Part shown: piece after piece, positions 1 through 9,849 of the stretch
How positions within the stretch are numbered: the stretch's first letter is position 1
How the letters are laid out: each line of letters begins with the position of its first letter
Source: Chenopodium formosanum
Taxonomy: Eukaryota > Streptophyta > Magnoliopsida > Caryophyllales > Amaranthaceae
Assembly (NCBI GenBank): GCA_024500155.1
Contig: CM044875.1
Span: 14,531,203-14,595,202 of the forward strand
Direction of reading: 5' to 3'
Length of the DNA: 64,000 nucleotides
The notes under the pieces: generated by a model
The model's database searches: none
The model's input: the letters and a program-made list of their open reading frames with translations, nothing else
What the model was told of the DNA's origin: nothing
Program-made: the position numbers and the translations under genes

Positions 1-1740
1 ATTTTCATCGATCACAAGAGTTTGAAGTACATATTCACTCAAAAGGAGTTGAACATGAGACAACGACGATGGTTGGAGTTGATTAAGGATTACGACTTGG
101 AGATTCAGTATCATGAAGGGAAAGCGAATGTTGTAGCTGATGCATTAAGTAGGAAGTCAAGTCATGCAGTTAACGCGATGATTCTTCCAGATCAATTGTG
201 TGTGGAATTCCAAAAGATGAATTTGGAGGTATTGGAACAAGGAGACGTTAAGAAGATCTTGAGTGCCTTGTTGAGCAGACCGTCAATCTATGATGAAATT
301 CGAGTAAGTCAGCCCGGAGATGAAAAGTTAAACAAGATTAAAGAGAAGATCGAGGAAGGGCAAGTATTGGACTTTTCAATAGCCGATGATGGAAGCATGA
401 GGTTTAAAGGGAGATGGTGTGTCCCTCAGAATCGAAGTGATCTTAAGCAGAAGTTGATGGAGGAAGCTCATAGTTCTCCTTATTCAATGCATCCCGGAGG
501 GGATAAGTTGTATAAAGACATGAAAAAGACATTCTGGTGGCCGAACATGAAAAGGGAAGTGGCAGAATTTGTGTCTAGATGTTTGACTTGTCAAAAGGTC
601 AAAATCGAGCATAAGATACCCCAAGGAACAGTTCAATCCTTGGAGGTTCCTAGTTGGAAGTGGGATTCGATCTCTATGGATTTTGTGGGAGCCTTACCTA
701 AGACTTGAGCAGGAAATGATACAATTTGGGTCACAGTAGATCGACTAACGAAATGTGCAACGTTCATACCCATGAGGAGTACATGGTCGATGGATCAATT
801 GGGAAGAGCGTATGTGAAATTTGTGGTGAAATACCATGGTGTGCCGAAGGACATCATCTCGGATAGAGACTCATGGTTTTTATCCAACTTCTGGCAGAGT
901 TTACAAAAGGCTATGGGGACTAAGTTGTTGATGAGCAATGCATTCCACCCCGCAACCAATGGTCAGACAGAGAGAACAATATAGACATTAGAGGATATGT
1001 TGAGATCATGTGTCATGGAGTACCAGGGTTCATGGGAAGATCATTTGGACTTGATAGAATTTTCCTACAACAACAGTTATCATGCAAGCATTGGGATGGC
1101 GCCACTTGAGGCTTTGTATGGGCGAAAGTGTAGAAGCCCGATATGTTGGAACGACATAAGCGAGACTGTTACACTTGGGCCGGAAATGATCGAAGAGACG
1201 CTGAAACAAGTAAAGATGATTCAAGAGAAAATTAAAGCCGCACAGGATCGTCAAAAGAGTTATGCAGATTTGAAGAGGAGGGATGAGGAATACGGAGTAG
1301 GTGAGAAAGTTTTATTGAAAATATCTCCGATGAAGGGAGTGTTGAGGTTCAGAAAAAGAGGAAAGTTAAGCCCGAAATACATTGGACCCTACGAGATCAT
1401 CCAAAAGGTGGGAAAGGTAGCATACAAGTTGGATTTGCCTAAAGAGCTAGAAAAAGTTCACAATGTGTTCCATGTGAGCCAAATTCGGAAGTACATACCA
1501 GATGTTTCCCATGTTTTACAGCCTAAAACTATCGAGATGGACGAGAACTTGACTTATGAGGAAAGGCCTGTGAAGATTTTAGATAGTAAGGTGAGAAGCA
1601 CCAGGAACAAGGATGTTAAGATAGTCAAGGTTTTATGGTTAAACCATAAAACCGAGGAAGCTACTTGGGAAGCCGAAGCAGATATGAGGAAAAGATATCC
1701 AGAATTGTTTTCTGAGGTTAATCGAGTTACGGGGGCGTAA
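1..1740 (+). pseudogene. Chromovirus pol: RNase H end, integrase, chromodomain (two stops)
   Basis: A single frame is open from base 1 to the TAA at 1738, broken only by TGA at 706-708 and TAG at 982-984. In order it shows the end of RNase H (EGKANVVADALSRK, about 115-165), the integrase H2C2 zinc finger (about 463-600, ending CLTC), the integrase core with the first Asp in SMDFVG (about 675), the second in SDRDS (about 860) and the Glu in GQTER (about 963-977), a GPY/F-type region (about 1380), and a chromodomain-like tail (about 1560-1720). Both stops fall at well conserved positions and there is no frameshift, so the copy decayed by point mutation. It is certainly a retroelement and unlikely to make an intact polyprotein. 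Confidence 0.92.
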
Positions 1741-1744
1741 CTCC

Positions 1745-1759
1745 TTTTAAGGGGGGTGG
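1745..1759 (+). other. Upstream polypurine-tract-like motif
   Basis: TTTTAAGGGGGGTGG lies just after the pol stop. It closely resembles the tract at 1931-1947 that abuts the LTR, so the element carries two PPT-like motifs about 186 bp apart. Confidence 0.45.
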
Positions 1760-1930
1760 AATGCGATAGAGTTTCGCGCTTTTGCCCTTTTTGGTTAGTT
1801 TTGAGTCATTTTGAGTTATACATAAGTCATAGTTTGAGTCGTTCCAAGTCATTGTAGGTTGTGCGTGAGTCAATTGAACAATTCAAATAATTTTACTTAT
1901 TTTCAACTTAAGTTTCGAGGTCTAAATTTC

Positions 1931-1947
1931 TTTTAAGAGGGGTAGAC
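1931..1947 (+). other. Polypurine tract next to 3' LTR
   Basis: TTTTAAGAGGGGTAGAC ends where the LTR begins. This is the expected position and composition of the primer for plus-strand DNA synthesis. Confidence 0.7.
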
Positions 1948-2487
1948 TGTAATACCCCGTATTTTAAAGTCATTAAATATGGATTTCCGAAATATTTTAC
2001 AAAATATTTATATGATAATTTTATACCTACATTTTATAATGATTTTAATTATACGAGTCAAGTTAAAATTTGTCGTATCCAAATCAAATTTTCAACCACT
2101 TATACCTTGCACGCGATTCAAACGACAAAGTATCAAATTAATTTTTTTTTTTTTATATACTCAAGTCTAATTCATATTTTTAGTGTACTAGTACTACACA
2201 AAAGTACTACACAAAAGCATATGTCAACCTTAGCTAGCATCCTTCTTCAATGCTACCTTCTCATCTTTCTCCTCATGATACGTAAGTATCATTTCTTCCA
2301 TTCACCATAGCACCTTCATGGAAGCTCCTCCTCCACAACTTCACCTTTTGCCACCTCCCTTCCTCCATGTGTCAAAAAAAGGTGAAACACCATTACAATT
2401 ACCTCAATCCTCCTCCGATCATATGTGGCCTCATGATAATCATTCACCAAAAATGAGTTTCAACCAGAATTTCCAATCCAAATTGCC

Positions 2488-2496
2488 TATAAATAG
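2488..2496 (+). promoter_or_regulatory. TATA box of the LTR promoter
   Basis: TATAAATAG about 540 bp into the LTR fits a plant TATA box for the element's own transcript. No transcription start evidence is available. Confidence 0.45.
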
Positions 2497-2761
2497 TTGA
2501 AGTTTTATGCTTAATTTCATCCCAAATCAGTAAAGAAACTCAAAATTCTTTCCCCACCTTTTCATCCACCCGAGTCGTGCCGCACCACCACCCCCAACCC
2601 GCCTTGCGGGCTACTGCACGCACCACCTCCTCCTTCCTCCCTTGCTATTCCTTCCGTACTCCTACATCAACCAAGAAACCAAGTTGGTCTTTGCTTGTTC
2701 CTTGATAAATTAACAAAGAGTAAGACTTTCATTTTTGAACTATTAGTATTACAATTGGTTA

Positions 2762-2845
2762 CTACTACTTGTGATATCTAGTTATTTACTACTACTACTT
2801 ACTATACGTATACTACTTTTTCTACTACTACTATTATTATTATTC

Positions 2846-2901
<56 letters not shown>

Positions 2902-2960
2902 ATTGTTGTTGTTGTTATTATTATTATTACTATTATGACTACTACTACCTACGTATAATA
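2762..2960. repeat. Trinucleotide microsatellite (TAC/TTG/TTA)
   Basis: Runs of TAC, then (TTG)n at about 2846-2899, then TTG/TTA and TAC repeats, inside the 3' LTR. An asparagine-rich ORF on the minus strand here is only a translation of the repeat. Confidence 0.9.
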
Positions 2961-4197
2961 TCACTACTACCACTATGTACTACTCATATTGTATACTCCA
3001 ACCCACTACAATCATTATCATTATTACCTTGATAGATTATTAAAGATTGATTTATAAAGTAACTTTTAAATTATAAACGGATTAAATTAATCAATTGTTC
3101 ATGCACAACTAGTAAAGTTGGTATTTTAGTCCTTGTGTCTATGGGTTGAAAAATATTTGATTAGAACTATTAATTGTTATAGGAGGAATTTCGGGTTCGA
3201 AATTAGGAGTTCCGTACTTGTGTGCAAGGATCAAGGTACGTACACGTGGCTAGATCTTTTAAAAAGTGGCTTTTATATGCAACGTGTTTTTACATGTTAA
3301 GTGATTTCGAACCATGTTTAAATAATTGTGAAATATATTTCGGTGAAGCATGTTTTAATCGTTTGATCTCAAATGTTAAAATATTTTATATGGTTGATTA
3401 TAATCTTGTACTGATATTCAAGATGTTTTAAAAAGGGAGTTTTATTATTTATATTATCCCGAGTATGGGATATTGGAAAGTTTATTTAACAGGATTTATT
3501 CCTTGGATCTTTGGATTTTTCAACTCCCACTATGCGGAGTAAGTTGAAGACTATGGACTTTGTATGACCTAGTCTTTCCCCTTGATAGCACTATGTAAAG
3601 GAGTTACTAGCTTGGGGGATGTGCACACTTAGATGGGAAAATGATTTATGAAAATATGGACTGATCCATCCTATTTGGAATTATCTTTGGAAAGTTGGTT
3701 ATTTCGGAAATTGGTTCTTTTGACAAGTTTTTATACATGAATTTCTATTCATGAATGGTTTGGATAAATTATGATTTATTTAAGTTAAATCTCTTCGAAA
3801 GCATGTTTAATTAATTAAATTGATTTTACATGTCTAGCATTTGTATGTACGAAGCATTTTGGCTAATACCTATTTGTTTTGTTTTGGCTAGGCCCTACTT
3901 GTCATTTTGATGAGTAGATAGGTGATGGCGATCGGACAACGTGAACTATGTGCTGCATTGGGAATGATGGGCGGTGGTCACCTAGTTTAATTTAGTAAAC
4001 ATAGTATTAGTGGTGTAGCTACTTTGAAAATGTATCAAACTATTTTATTACTATTATTATTAATGAAAGTAAAGTACTATTTTCCGCTGCAAAACTCTGT
4101 TAAGCCTTACGTAATCACGTGGCGGCAATACTCCCATGTTACTCCCTAAAGTTGAATTATTATTGTTAATATTAGAGAGTAATTTGGGGGTGTTACA

Positions 4198-4565
4198 TCT
4201 TGGGAAAAATTAATTTGGGGTTTTCCACTATTAGGGGTGGTTGAACTCTTGATAGAGAATTTATGAAGAAAGAAGGAGAAGATAGATGATTTTTCAGCAA
4301 TTTATTAAAGAAATTGAATGAGGAAAGGTTTTAGTTAAGTGCATTAGAATAGCTAGAGGGTGAAATCGAGAGAAAAGAAGGAAAAAAAAGGAGGGAAATA
4401 ATTTAGGTGAGGCCCACTGACGGAAAAATTACCGGATTTTTGAAAAAGGTGGGAAAATAAATGTGTTTTTTAATTTAAGGAGTGGTAAAATAAAAAAAAT
4501 ATTTTTAATGGATAGTAATTTCAAAACAGGTCTACTATTTGGATGGTAATTTACAAATTTTTCTA
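4198..4565. mobile_element. Half of a long-TIR element (truncated)
   Basis: No gene. The right end, read on the minus strand, starts TAGAAAAATTTGTAAATTACC. This matches the terminus of the complete long-TIR element at 46543-47436, so the stretch is probably one half of such an element, interrupted by the chromovirus. Confidence 0.4.
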
Positions 4566-4745
4566 AAATTAATCATTACCATTTTTTAAAATCGACACAA
4601 CAAAATACAAAAGATTAGTCGAATAAAACGTCTAGCACTTTTTTATTGTGTTCATAATGTTTTCATTCATTGCTCGAAAAGTTGATGACTAAAAATAATT
4701 ATTCACAGTTCCACCAAGAACAAGGTAAATTTATAATAAATGATA

Positions 4746-5117
4746 CCCCCTCTCTTCCACAATATAGTTCATGTTTTTGTATTTTAGAAACCTAAAATAT
4801 TGTTTCTATTTTTATTTTTGGATAGTATGTAAAGATCATTATACCCTCATTTTTGTAAACTTTATTTATTGAAATTCTTAATAATACTATAATATTATCC
4901 AGTTACATTGTACTTTTTTCCACTATCTTTGTCTAGTTTTTGTCTGTAATTGTACTTTTTCTTTTTATCCCCCTTAAATTATCCATTTGCCTTGTATTTT
5001 TGTCCAATTTTTTCTACTTTTTTTTCTTCCACTTTTAATGTAATTTTTCCACTTCACCTCCAAATTCTTAAGTACCGTGAAAAACACAATATAAACTATA
5101 TTATGGAACAGATGGAT
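4746..5117. mobile_element. Stowaway-like MITE
   Basis: Terminal inverted repeats: CCCCCTCTCTTCCACAATAT at the left against the complement of a right end containing ATATTATGGAACAGATGGAT. TA dinucleotides flank at 4744-4745 and 5118-5119. No coding capacity. It lies just 3' of the CRK gene. Confidence 0.65.
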
Positions 5118-5167
5118 TACATAAAGTTTTGTGAGTACGTCGCGTTGTGATAAACATACCAACCTTG

Positions 5168-5467
5168 CTATCTAGGATCAAGATCTGTTATTGAGATCTT
5201 ATTTACACTTGGTTCTGCTTTATTTATTGGTTCTACCTCACTTGAGAAAAAGAATGCAGGTTCTGCCGGTGGTGGAAGAGTTATTGTGGAGTTATCTAAC
5301 ATAAGGACTATAGATGCCATTGTAGGTTTCTCATTATCATCTGTATCCGGCTGAATGCATAAAAATCCTATGTGCATGCATCTTATAACCTGGTCACTTG
5401 AGTATGCATCTCTAATTTTTGAATCAACAAATTCCAGGGGCGTGCCTCCAATCCATTGTTTCCAAGC
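5168..5467 (-). CDS. CRK exon 6: C-terminal kinase lobe and tail
   Basis: The exon opens after a CAG acceptor (5470-5468) with AWKQWIGGTPLEFVDSKI, the usual start of the last CRK exon (W..GTPLELVD). It continues through RCMHIGFLCIQPDTDDNEKP (family: RCIHIGLLCVQ....RP), MASIVLMLDN, a PPPAEPAFF segment, and the CRK-type tail ISITDLDPR before TAG at 5168-5170. The exon is 300 bp, 99 residues plus stop, with an intact frame. The conserved kinase subdomain XI Arg of RPTM is Lys here. It joins exon 5 in phase 0 across a 13.2-kb intron. Confidence 0.88.
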   Translation of the reverse strand, partial: AWKQWIGGTPLEFVDSKIRDAYSSDQVIRCMHIGFLCIQPDTDDNEKPTMASIVLMLDNSTITLPPPAEPAFFFSSEVEPINKAEPSVNKISITDLDPR

Positions 5468-5639
5468 CTGTAATTTTCCAAAGAATTGTTAATTATTTAC
5501 GGCATACCGATAGACAGTGAACCAGTGATAAGAAAAGGAGAAGATAATCAAACATCTGAAATGACCAAGTTTTTCGACCATTATAAGTTCTTTTGGGGGT
5601 GCTTAGTTCATAGGATGAAGGATGTAGGAATAGAGGTAA

Positions 5640-5890
5640 GGGGAAAGGGAGAGTGGAAATTGTTAGTGGACCAATTTAACCAAAAGCTTAAGCTGATGGT
5701 TGAGGCCCCGGAATATGTCTAATACTCTATCACTATCTGTCACATGAGATCTCGTTGGACTTGAAGTGTAGATATAGCATGAGCCCCACCAATCCACCAT
5801 ACCTTGATACTATGTTAGTGGACCATCTTAACCAAAAGATTAAGATAATGGTTGAAGCCTGTGAATATGTTTTATACTCTATCATAAATC
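5640..5890 (+). repeat. Duplicated AACCAAAAG-type dispersed repeat
   Basis: The phrase GTGGACCAATTTAACCAAAAG, followed by a GATGGTTGAGGCC-like core and a TATACTCTATCA-like end, occurs at about 5668 and again at about 5818. Related copies are at about 7225 and 7450. No ORF is conserved between copies, so the reading frame at 5486-5722 is probably chance. Confidence 0.5.
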
Positions 5891-5998
5891 AGTTGACTTA
5901 TTTTCAAAAGTTAAATGATGCAAATTGACAATCAAACAAGTAACTAAATGCACGCAATATTCAATGTGTGACATATTCACTATGGAAAATATATATAA

Positions 5999-6462
5999 TC
6001 TATACTATATATTAAAAGGCGTAGGTACATGCAACACGTAACTAAATTAAAATGTATATGATACCATGTCACAATGTCACGTCACTATTCAAAGTATATT
6101 CAACACGTAAGCTTGTAACTTCATTTAAAAAAATAAATAAATTATGGCTTGATCTAGATTTAAACTCACAACTTTCATCAAATAAAGGTCATATACTTAC
6201 CACTCAACCAACATTTTTTAGTGTTTAAAATTTTACATAATTAACATTATATATTCCTTTCAAATTAACATTAATTTAATTTATTTATTCTTCACAAGAT
6301 TAGAAAATAAATACATACTTCGTATGAGGAAAAAAAATCATAACATACGAGACAACGGCCGGATCACACACTACCTATACAAACAGTTGAACATAATTAT
6401 ATAACTAAAGAAGTACAAAGTACAAACTAGTAATGCGGGACATTGCCCGGGACACACACTAG
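5999..6462 (+). mobile_element. Small non-autonomous Helitron
   Basis: It starts TCTATACTATATATTAAAAG, a typical plant Helitron 5' end, and ends CTAG at 6459-6462 preceded by a short hairpin CGGG-ACATTG-CCCG (about 6436-6449). The flanks are A (5998) and T (6463), as expected for insertion between A and T. No RepHel gene; 464 bp. Confidence 0.7.
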
Positions 6463-6620
6463 TTGATAATAAAAACTTGTGTCACGAAATTAAGAAAAAC
6501 ATTAACATTTAAAGCTCCATGTATGAGGATAATTAAGAATTACAAAACTACACAAGCATATGTTTGTTATATTGAACCCTCTTAAGGTGGAACATGAGGA
6601 CTGAAATGTAGGAGTATAGT

Positions 6621-6796
6621 ACCAATTGGTTGTTGGTGTAGTGGTTATTAGGGCTATATTTGATAAGTAAGATCACGTGTTCGATCTTCCACAATAATAA
6701 TTCGGAGGGGAATGGAATCTAAGCACTCACAACTGAGCCCAAAATTGAAATTATCCCAAAAGGATGAAGAGAGTGTAACTAACACAAAAAAAATGA
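6621..6796 (+). mobile_element. tRNA-derived SINE
   Basis: A box-A-like GTTGGTGTAGTGGTTATTAG (about 6630) and a box-B-like GTGTTCGATCTTCC (about 6678) show a tRNA-derived head. The end is an A-rich tail. AGTATAGT flanks both sides (6613-6620 and 6797-6804). It is a transposed copy, not a functional tRNA gene. Confidence 0.65.
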
Positions 6797-6898
6797 AGTA
6801 TAGTTTTGTACAAATAATATAACTATATGGACACATATAATAAGGTTTCTAGAACATAAAGGAGTACTTAGGAACTTGTTTTCTTATCAGTCCAAAAC

Positions 6899-7159
6899 TT
6901 CCTCCGTTCTTTATTACTTGATCCGCTTTGACATTTACACTATTCATCACCCCTCCTTTGACCGTCTGTTTGTGTGAATAATATCTAAGGAAAAATATAT
7001 TCATGTATGATCTTTTTGGATTCGTCTCAATAAGTACTATCATAATATATAACTTTTATAATTTTTACTTATGGAGTATTTAGTTATTGATCATTAAAGT
7101 TTTGCATCGGCAAGCGTGATAAAAGAAACAAGTCTAGTAAAAAAGAACAGAGGAAGTAT
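6899..7159. mobile_element. Stowaway-like MITE, family A
   Basis: Left end ACTTCCTCCGTTCTTTATTA, right end complement TACTTCCTCTGTTCTTTTTT. The left TA is changed to AA. A copy of the same family lies in opposite orientation at about 39711-39954, sharing an internal ATCTTTTTGGATTCGTCTCA segment. Confidence 0.7.
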
Positions 7160-7219
7160 TTCGTTAGGAATTCTTTAGGTTCATTTATTTTCATTTCATC
7201 TTGTCTTTTTAACGTATTT

Positions 7220-7525
7220 ATGTTTGTTAAAAGATGCACTCAACAAAAAACTTAAGTTGATGGTTAAGATCGAAGAATATGTTTTATACTTTATCACGAC
7301 CCTTCACAAGAGAGTCCGTTGGACAATTGAAGTGTGAATGCAGCATGAGCCCTCCTCATACCTAGCGCTTAAATTTGACTTTAAAAGGTGGGGCGAATAA
7401 GATTAAAATTTGTGCCCTTTGTGCCATGCTGACTCCGATACTATATTAAAAACCAACTCAACCAAAAATTTAAACAGATAATTGAGGCGTAAGAATATGT
7501 TTTATACTCTATCAATGTTCCTACT
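7220..7525 (+). repeat. Second block of the AACCAAAA-type repeat
   Basis: Two diverged copies of the block described at 5640-5890 are seen here, with ATATGTTTTATACT at about 7278 and 7496. Non-coding. Confidence 0.45.
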
Positions 7526-7703
7526 TTAGAGGATATATTTTATACATATTATTTTTTAAAAAAATAAATTTATATCTTGAATTAAAGTAGATATACTTAG
7601 GAATTTGCATAGTTCATAGGGTTGGTTATTGTTATTGGTGAGACATATAGGGAAGTTGGGGTCAATTTTTGATGTTCAATATACATATGCACATTATTTT
7701 ATT

Positions 7704-8281
7704 GGCAAAATTGGGCTTGGGTGCACCCAGCACCCTGTACTTTGTTTAGTAGTCAAAACACCATAAACTAAAAACTTAGATGCAAAGAGAACCTTTAGTA
7801 AGTTTTCCAGCCACAATTCTTGCCGAAGCCAGTGAATTTTTTCGATTTGCGTGTCGAAAAATGTCTCGTAAAGGTTTCGGAGATCATTTTGACCCTTAAG
7901 ATTCCAAATTGAGCTAAAAAAAGACAAAAAAAAAAAGCGTAAATGACTCCATTCGGCTTATAAAACAATAACATGCATATAGAGATATTTTATAACACGC
8001 TAAATGAATCAAGTATGCTATTTTTTTATGCTTGTTTCAAGCTTAATTTAGGTCCTTTAAGGGTTAAAATGACATCGAAACCTTTAAGGGACATTTTTTG
8101 GCACACAAATAGAAAAATAGATATTTAATTCATCGATTTCGGTGAGAATGATAGCTAGAAATCTCACTAAAGGTGCACTTTGCACCCAAGTCATTAGTTT
8201 GTGTTGTTTTGGCCACTAAGCAAAGTACAAGGTGATGGGTGTACCCAAGCCATAGTTCAGAGTGTTGAGGCCAATTTTGCC
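7704..8281. mobile_element. Mutator-like MITE with TIRs of about 200 bp
   Basis: The termini GGCAAAATTGG and CCAATTTTGCC are exact inverted repeats, and similarity between the two arms continues for about 200 bp (for example CTTGGGTGCACCCA against its complement near the right end). The left arm also lacks about 20 bp present in the right. It is flanked by near-identical 9-bp sequences TATTTTATT (7695-7703) and TATTTTAAT (8282-8290), the Mutator target size. No transposase. Inserted in CRK intron 5. Confidence 0.75.
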
Positions 8282-8487
8282 TATTTTAATTAGGGGTGAG
8301 CATAACAGGGTACCCTATAAAAATTCCAGGAACAGGAACCTATGTTCCTCAAAATGGGAACCGGAACCGCACTGGAAAAATCTTCCACTAGGACCGCACT
8401 TGTATGTTTTTATTTATCAATATAGTCGGTTGCTGATATTTAGTTTCTTACAATGACTGATGCTAACATATATTTCTGAATGTGTAG

Positions 8488-9751
8488 GAAAAAAGCGAAC
8501 AAGCTAGATTCAATGCCAGAAAGAAATTGTATAGCCATCATATGGGTTGTAAGACATTTGCGGAGTCTAGACCAAAGTGGGTCAAATTGGGTCTATACCC
8601 CAAATCCATAATGTCATCATCTGATAAACCACTTTCTTCCACGGTCACAACTTTGGTTAATCGTGCAATTGACTGGTGGTGTGCTATGCATGGGATGGAC
8701 AAGAAAACCGGCAAGTATGTCATGCAACCGGATAAGAAAGTAGTAGCAGATGCACTTGTAAGCAAACTTTTCTACTTATTAATTATATTTCCTTGTCAAG
8801 TACATTGTACTTAGAACCGATAACTTTTTGTGTTGTTACAGCTCGAGCATACTTCGGAAGTGATTGAAGGCAAGCTGACTCCAAGCATCGAAAATGATCC
8901 TTTCACCTTAGCTTTGGGAAAACCATACCACCCTAGGCAAGTAATTGGTTTTGGCGGGAAACAACTAGGGTGGGAGAAGGTAATGGGTTCGGAATACACC
9001 AAATCAGGAAAAAGTAGATCAAGTGTTAATTCGCCACATTGTATTGATGAGAAGGAAAAGGAATCAATTAAGACGGAGATACGCGCGGAGCTGCAAGAAC
9101 AGATGCAAAGTCAATTCAATGCCATTCTGAAGCACAAGAACTTGCCGCTTTTTCCATTTCCCTCGAGTACCCCAGTAGACTCATGTAGTCACCCAGGAGG
9201 CCCCGAGGACGATCCAGTAGTTAAGAGAGAGGTAATTTTAGTACAAGGACGAATTACGTCATATGAAGTTCGTCAAATGTGGTCGTTTGCATGTTTAATT
9301 ATTTTACTTTTGCAGGATCCTAATCCTATGGATGCAGAGTCATTGAAGAGAACAAACCCGATGCCTGAACCTTTCCCAGATGTTAAGGTAAACTTCACTA
9401 CGTAATCAACTTTTCTTATGTTAGGCTTTCGTTTGTTATTTCATAACTTATGTCCTAACTCCTAATTAAATATGTAGGAAGAGACGCCTTTTGAGCTTCT
9501 TCACCCCAGGGAAAACACTGGTGGACAGTTGCAGTTGGTGGGGTATGGTAGTGCACAACCTTTTGACAAGGTCCATTTTAAGTCTAATACTAGCACCCCT
9601 TACATCTCGGTCAGGATCGATTCTATAGTTGCTGGGTTTCAGGACTTACCACTACCGGTGCCTAGAGAGGAATATGATTTTTTTTAAGCTGCGTGACGCG
9701 ACCGGTAGCTTTGTGCAATGGCCACGTGATCGGTTGAGGTTGATAGGAGGG
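8488..9751 (+). pseudogene. Transposon gene, N-terminal exons (plant En/Spm-type domain)
   Basis: Four exons are bounded by good splice sites: 8488-8757 (after TGTAG, before GTAAGC), 8842-9231, 9316-9387 and 9478-9751. The first three have lengths divisible by three. The protein has a KLYSHHMGCKTFAESRPKW segment, a region with PFTLALGKPYHPRQVIGFG resembling plant transposase proteins of the Ptta/En/Spm family, and a coiled-coil stretch (KEKESIKTEIRAELQEQMQ). A run of eight T at 9678-9685 shifts the frame: before it the frame reads EEYDFF, after it KLRDATGSFVQWP in another frame. Function unknown; such proteins accompany transposases. Confidence 0.6.
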
Positions 9752-9849
9752 GTAAGTAAACACTACTTGTATGTAACTGCTTGTATGTAACTAGATTAAC
9801 ATGTGCTTTGTTCAATGACCATGTTCTTTTATGTTACTATATTACTATG

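Larger units (their letters stand above)
1..4197 (+). mobile_element. Ty3/gypsy chromovirus (Tekay-like), 3' part
   Basis: The window opens inside the pol gene of a plus-strand LTR retrotransposon and contains its 3' half: end of RNase H, integrase, C-terminal chromodomain, polypurine tract and 3' LTR. The order RNase H, integrase, chromodomain is that of plant chromoviruses. The chromodomain tail at about 1560-1720 resembles the Del/Tekay group (inference from memory of the family). The 5' LTR, gag, protease and RT lie outside. The five bases after the LTR (4198-4202, TCTTG) are the candidate target duplication, but its partner is out of the window. Confidence 0.9.
1948..4197 (+). repeat. 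3' LTR of the Tekay-like element (about 2.25 kb)
   Basis: It starts TGTAATACCCC after the PPT and ends GGGGTGTTACA, imperfect inverted ends of the kind used by Ty3/gypsy LTRs. It has no gene. It holds a TATA-like box at 2488-2496, a trinucleotide microsatellite at about 2762-2960, and AT-rich sequence elsewhere. Short ORFs in it are not protein-like. Confidence 0.85.

Noticed and set aside
2782..2973. Asparagine-rich ORF on the minus strand
   Set aside because: It is a translation of the TTG/TTA microsatellite inside the LTR.
5486..5722. 78-residue plus-strand ORF
   Set aside because: Its end overlaps a dispersed repeat and the frame is not kept in the other copies.
6630..6700. Possible tRNA gene
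   Set aside because: Only box A and box B remnants with no clover-leaf; part of a SINE with target duplications.
8290..8487. hAT-like start TAGGGGTGAGCA
   Set aside because: No partner terminus or 8-bp duplication was found.
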